From NCBI GenBank assembly GCA_034436045.1, contig DAOTVZ010000052.1, forward strand, positions 1 through 11,556: a stretch of DNA of 11,556 bases, read 5' to 3'. Each line of letters opens with the position of its first letter. Positions within the stretch are counted from its first letter, which is position 1. This document shows, in pieces, positions 7,976 through 11,556 of the stretch. The notes under the pieces are model-generated. The model saw nothing but the letters and a program-made list of their open reading frames with translations. It did not search any database and was not told the DNA's origin. Source of the DNA: H111-94 sp034436045. GTDB lineage: Bacteria; Chloroflexota; Ktedonobacteria; Ktedonobacterales; Ktedonobacteraceae. The translations under genes were made by a program, and so were the position numbers.

Positions 7976-9157
7976 TTATCGTCGTACCAGTTCTCCCTCT
8001 ATCACTTCGTAGCGATAGGCATGTCGTAGCAGCGTATCGGGGATGCCGGTGAGTTCGGTGGTGGTCAGGAACACTTGCTCGTGTTTGATGATCTGTTGCA
8101 GCAGATAGGCACGGCGCTGCTGATCTAGCTCGCTGAACACGTCGTCCAGCAGCAGCACCGGCTCCTCGCTGGTGGTCGTGCGCATGAAGTCCAGCTCGGC
8201 TAGCTTGGTAGCCAGGGCGGCGGTACGCTGCTGGCCCCGTGAGCCATAGGTCAACATGTTGATGCCATTGACTAAAAACTCCAGGTCGTCTCGGTGCGGG
8301 CCGAGCAGGCAGACCCCTTGTGCGATCTCGCGTCTGCGGATGGCACGCAACTGGTTCAGATACTGCTGGGGAGCCTCAAGTGCGCTCCAGGCGGCATCGA
8401 TAGTGAACGAGGGTTTATAAACTACCTGAAGCTGCTCACGCCCGTTGGTGATGGATGCTTGCAGAGAGGCAGCGGAGCGGTTGAGTGTGGCGATCATGGT
8501 CTGCCGCTCGTGCATCAGGTGATGGGCAAGCATGGTCAGTTGCTCATCCAGATAGTCGAGCATATTGGGGTCTTCCAGATTGTCGCGCACACGTTTGAGC
8601 AATGCGGCACGCTGCATGACGATCTTACGATACTTGACCAGTGCCTGGCAGTAGCGTGGCTGCACCTGGCAGAGCGCGCGGTCGAGGAAACGCCGCCGCT
8701 CGTCAGGGGTGCCATCCACGAGATGCAGGTCAGCGGGAATGAATAGCACTACTTTCATCTGTCCGATCAGTTCGAGTGTGCGTTTGGGCACGCCGTTCAC
8801 CTTGATGCGCTTACGCGGCGTGCTGGCCGGTAGCTCAACGCCGATGGGCGAACTGGCCGACTTCACGAACGTTGGCGGGGTGGGATCGAAGAGCGCTATT
8901 TCAAGCTGCACTTCGCCATCGTGTCTGTGTACCGTTCCCTCCAGACGCGCGATATGTTCGGGTGCCCCCCAGTTGACCACCTCGCGGTCGCTGGCGGCGT
9001 GAAAAGAGCCGCCGGTAGCCAGCATTCCCACAGCTTCGAGCAGGTTCGTTTTACCCTGCGCGTTCTCCCCGTAGAGCAGGAAGAGGCCCGGTTGTAGCGC
9101 CAGTTCTAAATGATGATAATTGCGAAACTCGCTCAGTGTCAAGTGCGAGAGATGCAT
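7976..9157 (-). CDS. recF: DNA replication and repair protein RecF, 393 aa
   Basis: RecF is an SMC/Rad50-like ATPase that helps RecO and RecR load RecA at single-strand gaps beside double-stranded DNA. The start MHLSHLTLSEFRNY is typical. The Walker A motif GENAQGKTN is at about residues 30-38. The conserved LLGPHRDDLEF and the signature segment YGSRGQQRT lie in the C-terminal half, followed by Walker B and D-loop LLLDDVFSELD. All key ATPase residues are present and the length is within the normal range. The ribosome-binding site AGGA (9162-9165) has a rather short 4-nt spacing. The gene lies 202 bp downstream of dnaN on the same strand, in the classic dnaN-recF order. It nevertheless has its own promoter and leader hairpin, and a terminator-like hairpin separates it from dnaN. 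Confidence 0.97.
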   Translation of the reverse strand: MHLSHLTLSEFRNYHHLELALQPGLFLLYGENAQGKTNLLEAVGMLATGGSFHAASDREVVNWGAPEHIARLEGTVHRHDGEVQLEIALFDPTPPTFVKSASSPIGVELPASTPRKRIKVNGVPKRTLELIGQMKVVLFIPADLHLVDGTPDERRRFLDRALCQVQPRYCQALVKYRKIVMQRAALLKRVRDNLEDPNMLDYLDEQLTMLAHHLMHERQTMIATLNRSAASLQASITNGREQLQVVYKPSFTIDAAWSALEAPQQYLNQLRAIRRREIAQGVCLLGPHRDDLEFLVNGINMLTYGSRGQQRTAALATKLAELDFMRTTTSEEPVLLLDDVFSELDQQRRAYLLQQIIKHEQVFLTTTELTGIPDTLLRHAYRYEVIEGELVRR

Positions 9158-9173
9158 GATTTCCTATCAAAAT

Positions 9174-9220
9174 AGCAAAAGCTCTGTCAAAAGCAGATTG
9201 CCATTTGACGAGCTATTGCT
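9174..9220 (-). promoter_or_regulatory. Leader hairpin just upstream of the recF ribosome-binding site
   Basis: Positions 9174-9191 pair with 9204-9220 to give 16 base pairs with one A-A mismatch and one bulged T, around a 12-nt loop. On the minus strand the stem ends about 8 nt before the recF ribosome-binding site and is followed by ATTTTG. It lies entirely within the transcript expected from the promoter at 9247-9275. It could be a partial attenuator or a translational control element. The sequence shows only the structure, not its function. Confidence 0.6.
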
Positions 9221-9246
9221 TACACAGTCCTGGTAGCAGTTACCCA

Positions 9247-9275
9247 ATCATACACCATGAGATTGCAACTGTAAA
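9247..9275 (-). promoter_or_regulatory. Sigma70-type promoter for recF
   Basis: Read on the minus strand, the -35 is TTTACA (9270-9275, 5/6 match to TTGACA), the spacer is exactly 17 bp and the -10 is TATGAT (9247-9252, 5/6 match to TATAAT). Transcription would start near 9240, giving a leader of about 83 nt that carries the hairpin at 9174-9220. It lies downstream of the dnaN terminator-like hairpin, as expected for an independent promoter. Confidence 0.6.
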
Positions 9276-9290
9276 CAACCAGGTTGAGCA

Positions 9291-9334
9291 GGAAGAAAAA
9301 TAAGACCAGCTTTGTCCACAGTGGATAAAGCTGG
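9291..9334 (-). terminator. Terminator-like hairpin after dnaN, containing DnaA-box-like sequences
   Basis: On the plus strand CCAGCTTTGTCCA (9306-9318) and TGGATAAAGCTGG (9322-9334) pair over 13 positions with one mismatch, around a CAG loop. Read on the minus strand, the stem is followed by TCTTATTTTTC, a T-rich tail, 25 bp after the dnaN stop codon. That is the shape of an intrinsic terminator for dnaN. Confidence 0.65.
9312..9328. promoter_or_regulatory. Inverted pair of DnaA-box-like 9-mers
   Basis: TTGTCCACA (9312-9320, plus) and TTATCCACT (9328-9320, minus) each match the consensus TTATCCACA at 8 of 9 positions. They overlap at one base, forming the centre of the hairpin after dnaN. 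DnaA boxes near dnaN are common in bacteria, but two boxes that also form a terminator stem could be coincidence. Confidence 0.4.
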
Positions 9335-9359
9335 CTATCAGGCCCGTGTTTTGCTCAAG

Positions 9360-10499
9360 TTAGCGGTTGCTGCTCATAGGCATAATGACGTAGGTGTAGT
9401 CGGCGGCACCGACCGGGCGAATGACGCCGGGGCGAGAGGCAGATGTGACCTCAAGGGCCAGTTCGGGCGTATCCAGCACGCCCAGCACGTCTGAGAGATA
9501 CTTGACGTTAAAGATGATCTGCTGATCCGGCCCATCGACGGCGGCGTTGATCGTGCTGACGTTGCTGCCGATGTCCTCGGCGGTCGCCTCGACGGTCAGT
9601 GTGCCCGCACCGATGCCATCGCTTTCGCCTCCGCTGATTTTGATGCGCGTGATGTTTGAGCTATCACGTGCGAAGGGCGTCACCGATTTGACGGCGGCGG
9701 CAAACTCCTTCGTTTCTACGGTGACGCGCGTGGTATAGTCCTTTGGGATGATCTGGCGGAAATTAGGGAAGGTACCTTCGATCAGGCGCGACAGCAGGTC
9801 AACGTTTTCCGTGTGGAAGAGAACCTGACTGCGGTTGGGCGTGACGATCATCTGCACCATGCCCTCGGACGGCAGGATGCGCGCCAGTTCGCTCAGTGTG
9901 CGTGCGGGAATGAGAATGTCACCGCGCGAGAGGCTATCGCCGGGGAGCGGCACGGTGCGCACGGCCAGACGGAAGGCGTCGGCGGCGGCGAAGGTCATCT
10001 TCTCGTTCTGCACCTGCACCAGCACGCTAGTCAGCACCGGACGCGAGTCGTCGTCGGCAGCGGCAAAAGCCACCTGGGCAATCATCTCTTTGAGCGTGGC
10101 GGAATCAATCTGCACCGGCGGCTCGCTCCCCTCGGTCGTCGGGCTGAGAGGAAATTCCGAAGGGTCCATGCCTTTGATGGTGGCGCTGGTGCGCAGACTT
10201 TTGACGTTCAATGTATAGGCATCTTCATCGGCGATAAGATCAATGGGCGCTTGCGGCAGGCTGTTCACCAGGTCTGAGATCAGGCGCGCCGGTACGGTCG
10301 TTGACCCCTCTTCATGAATTTGCGCCTCGATCCAGCAGTTAATGCCGATTTCCAGATTGGTCGCGTAGAGTTTTAAACGTCCATTATCGGTCGCCAGTAA
10401 AATATTGGCGAGAATAGGAAGTGTGCTGCGGCTTGAGACGGCATGACTCACCACAGAAAGACCCCGGCTCAAGTCCTGCTGTTTACAGGTAATTTTCAC
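9360..10499 (-). CDS. dnaN: DNA polymerase III beta subunit (sliding clamp), 379 aa
   Basis: DnaN forms the ring-shaped dimer that tethers the replicative polymerase to DNA. The opening VKITCKQQDLSRGLSVVSHAVSSRSTLPILANILL is a textbook clamp N-terminus. Three clamp domains follow in order, about residues 1-122, 128-250 and 255-379, ending VRPVGAADYTYVIMPMSSNR. Clamps usually end at or just after MPMR, so the short SSNR tail is slightly unusual. I chose the GTG at 10499 because GGAGG (10508-10512) lies 8 nt upstream and the reading then begins with the canonical VKITC. An in-frame ATG at 10529 would add ten residues that read through this ribosome-binding site. The next gene on the strand is recF. 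No dnaA lies upstream; an RNase D-like gene does. Confidence 0.97.
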   Translation of the reverse strand: MKITCKQQDLSRGLSVVSHAVSSRSTLPILANILLATDNGRLKLYATNLEIGINCWIEAQIHEEGSTTVPARLISDLVNSLPQAPIDLIADEDAYTLNVKSLRTSATIKGMDPSEFPLSPTTEGSEPPVQIDSATLKEMIAQVAFAAADDDSRPVLTSVLVQVQNEKMTFAAADAFRLAVRTVPLPGDSLSRGDILIPARTLSELARILPSEGMVQMIVTPNRSQVLFHTENVDLLSRLIEGTFPNFRQIIPKDYTTRVTVETKEFAAAVKSVTPFARDSSNITRIKISGGESDGIGAGTLTVEATAEDIGSNVSTINAAVDGPDQQIIFNVKYLSDVLGVLDTPELALEVTSASRPGVIRPVGAADYTYVIMPMSSNR

Positions 10500-10507
10500 T
10501 GGCGTTT

Positions 10508-10512
10508 CCTCC
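10508..10512 (-). promoter_or_regulatory. Ribosome-binding site that fixes the dnaN start
   Basis: On the minus strand GGAGG lies 8 nt before the GTG at 10499. It supports the GTG start over the upstream ATG at 10529. Confidence 0.85.
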
Positions 10513-10536
10513 AAGACCCTGACAAACATATCTCTC

Positions 10537-10572
10537 CCGCGCAGGGGTGTGATGAATCACACCCCTGCGCGG
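10537..10572. repeat. Perfect 17-bp palindrome in the dnaN leader
   Basis: CCGCGCAGGGGTGTGAT (10537-10553) is the exact reverse complement of 10556-10572, with a 2-nt GA centre. It is a variant of the GGGCGTGAT family with GTGTGAT where the others have GCGTGAT. The change is compensated in both arms, which suggests the hairpin itself matters or that a new perfect copy inserted recently. It lies between the candidate dnaN promoter and the dnaN ribosome-binding site, 24 bp from the latter, so it would form a very stable hairpin in dnaN mRNA. No T-run follows. Confidence 0.9.
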
Positions 10573-10633
10573 AGAAGAGCCACAACAAATAGAACGAATA
10601 CAATACCATCTTCTTTTTGGCAATTGCGAAAGT

Positions 10634-10662
10634 AGTATACTCTACTCTGAAAAATAGAACAA
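10634..10662 (-). promoter_or_regulatory. Candidate promoter for dnaN
   Basis: On the minus strand the -35 is TTGTTC (10657-10662, 3/6), the spacer is 17 bp and the -10 is TATACT (10634-10639, 5/6). Transcription would start near 10627, giving a leader of about 128 nt that includes the palindrome at 10537-10572. A DnaA-box-like 9-mer, TTGTCCACC (10671-10663, 7/9), lies directly upstream of the -35. Between the palindrome and the -10 (10573-10633) I see no other signal. Confidence 0.5.
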
Positions 10663-10687
10663 GGTGGACAATACTATTTGGCGTACA

Positions 10688-10803
10688 TCGTAGGGGCGTG
10701 ATCAATCACGCCCCTACGAGGTCTTGGCACTCTCGGGGCGTGATCAATCACGCCCCTACGAGGTCTTGGCACTCTCAGGGCGTGATCAATCACGCCCCTA
10801 CGG
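10688..10803. repeat. Tandem array of three palindromes with a 42-bp period
   Basis: The first palindrome is perfect over 15 bp per arm (10688-10702 and 10705-10719, CA centre). The second (10735-10756) has 10-bp arms and the third (10778-10797) has 9-bp arms. Their left flanks have lost the GTA of TCGTAGGGG, while the right arms stay intact. The spacer GAGGTCTTGGCACTCTC is identical in both intervals, so the array grew by tandem duplication of a 42-bp unit. It lies between the stop codon of the exonuclease gene (10838) and the dnaN promoter. Identical spacers exclude a CRISPR array. Confidence 0.9.
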
Positions 10804-10837
10804 ATGAGGCATTGCCGATTTTGAAAGTGAACATCCA

Positions 10838-11556
10838 TTATTCCATCATAGAGCGCAGACGCGCCTTCCAATCGGCGGCATCGGCAGCACCGATGCTTTC
10901 TGCTGTCTCAACGACCCAGCTCCGCGTGCCGTCATCGCCGCGTGTAGCTGGCATTCGGGACTGACGTGGCTCTTTTGCATTCAGATTGCGCAAGGCGGTC
11001 TGCGCCGCCTTGCGGACATCCTGCACGGGGTCTTGCAGCAACGCTTCGATAGCCTCCTGTGCCTCTTTCACATTCAAGCGCCCCAACGCGCGCGCGGCGG
11101 CGGCGCGTTCATCTGAGGTTGGAGCCTGCAACGAGGGCAAGATGTCAGAGATCAGGCTATTGAGCGAAAGATCGGCGATCAGACGCAGTAATCGGCTCCG
11201 ATGCATAGGGCGTACTAGCATGCGTAACGCCGCGCGGCAATCCTCACACATCTGCTCCTTATCACGAATCATACCTTTTGTGCGCGCTTCTGCGATGGCG
11301 ACCTCCGGGGGCACCGTCACCGCGCCATAGAGAAACGGCTCAATCCAGTCCGCGACCTCCTCATCCTGGTCGGTGTATTCGTGTAGAGCGAGAATATCGG
11401 GGTAGTAACGCGCCAACCAGTGATAGAGGGCCAGCGTGACCTCAGCATCACGGGCAGCATAAGCGATCATGGCTTGCGGCAGTGGGCGGCGCGTCCAATC
11501 GGTGCGTTGCAGGCTCTTGTCGAGATGAATACCGAAGGCGCGCTGCAACATTGCCG
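10838..11556 (-). CDS. RNase D-type 3'-5' exonuclease with C-terminal HEAT-like repeats (N-terminus off window)
   Basis: About 239 C-terminal residues are visible. The reading frame continues past position 11556, so the ATG at 11551 is internal. The first 50 visible residues carry the end of a DEDDy exonuclease domain. HLDKSLQRTDW is the usual segment before motif III, and YAARDAEVTLALYHWL holds the motif III Tyr and Asp (Y-x3-D). This family trims the 3' ends of RNAs or DNA with two metal ions. Classical RNase D continues with HRDC domains. Here I instead see a linker with a CEDC pair, then helical repeats of HEAT/PBS-lyase type (ERAAAARALGRLNVKEAQEA and VQDVRKAAQTALRNLN). A polar tail follows and ends WKARLRSMME. 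Motifs I and II lie outside the window, so catalytic competence cannot be judged. Downstream come the palindrome array and dnaN. Confidence 0.75.
   Translation of the reverse strand, partial: AMLQRAFGIHLDKSLQRTDWTRRPLPQAMIAYAARDAEVTLALYHWLARYYPDILALHEYTDQDEEVADWIEPFLYGAVTVPPEVAIAEARTKGMIRDKEQMCEDCRAALRMLVRPMHRSRLLRLIADLSLNSLISDILPSLQAPTSDERAAAARALGRLNVKEAQEAIEALLQDPVQDVRKAAQTALRNLNAKEPRQSRMPATRGDDGTRSWVVETAESIGAADAADWKARLRSMME

Noticed and set aside
9186..9191. TTGACA on the minus strand as a -35 for recF
   Set aside because: The hexamer is perfect, but no -10 lies 16-18 bp downstream and the recF ribosome-binding site begins there. The bases are better explained as part of the hairpin stem.
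10500..10529. ATG at 10529 as the start of dnaN
   Set aside because: Its extra ten codons run through the excellent ribosome-binding site GGAGG at 10508-10512, and clamp proteins begin at the VKITC position.
10688..10803. Second CRISPR-like array
   Set aside because: The intervals between the palindromes are identical, no cas genes are present and there are only three copies.

Overview
The window is an ordinary-looking stretch of a moderately GC-rich bacterial chromosome. I infer a member of the Chloroflexota, most likely the Ktedonobacteria. The grounds are the style of the housekeeping proteins (a DnaN starting VKITCKQQDLSRGL), a stand-alone XPB N-terminal-like protein, very large TPR proteins, and many short palindromes built on GGGCGTGAT-nn-ATCACGCCC. 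This is recognition from memory, not a database result.

Layout, left to right. Positions 1-217 hold a 45-bp tandem array of the palindrome family plus one solitary palindrome, ending 19 bp before the first gene. Positions 237-2459 (+) encode a 740-residue XPB/Ssl2 N-terminal-like ('helicase-associated domain') protein. A small unknown gene (2437-2769, -) converges on it and overlaps its end by 23 bp. Positions 3096-3590 (+) encode YajQ, the UPF0234 nucleotide/cyclic-di-GMP-binding family. Positions 3843-7904 (+) encode a very large TPR protein of about 1353 residues with a long Pro/Ala-rich linker. It ends in a strong intrinsic terminator at 7925-7973. The remaining genes run on the minus strand: a partial 3'-5' exonuclease of the RNase D type with a C-terminal HEAT-like repeat region (10838-11556, N-terminus off the window), dnaN (10499-9360) and recF (9157-7976).

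How the parts fit. The minus-strand side is a replication/repair block: sliding clamp, then RecF, without dnaA or gyrB next to it. dnaN has a promoter-like sequence at 10634-10662 and a palindrome in its leader. It ends in a terminator-like hairpin whose stem and loop spell two inverted DnaA-box-like 9-mers. recF then has its own good sigma70-like promoter and a leader hairpin, so the pair looks transcriptionally separable. The plus-strand genes look like individual units, not one operon, because long non-coding gaps separate them. The two gene sets converge at 7925-7976.

The most interesting signals are the family of short palindromes in three configurations (decayed tandem array, perfect solitary hairpin in the dnaN leader, 42-bp tandem array), the DnaA-box hairpin between dnaN and recF, the recF leader structure, and the exonuclease-HEAT architecture. 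I see no phage, plasmid, CRISPR, toxin-antitoxin or defence locus, and nothing I could honestly call a new multi-gene system.
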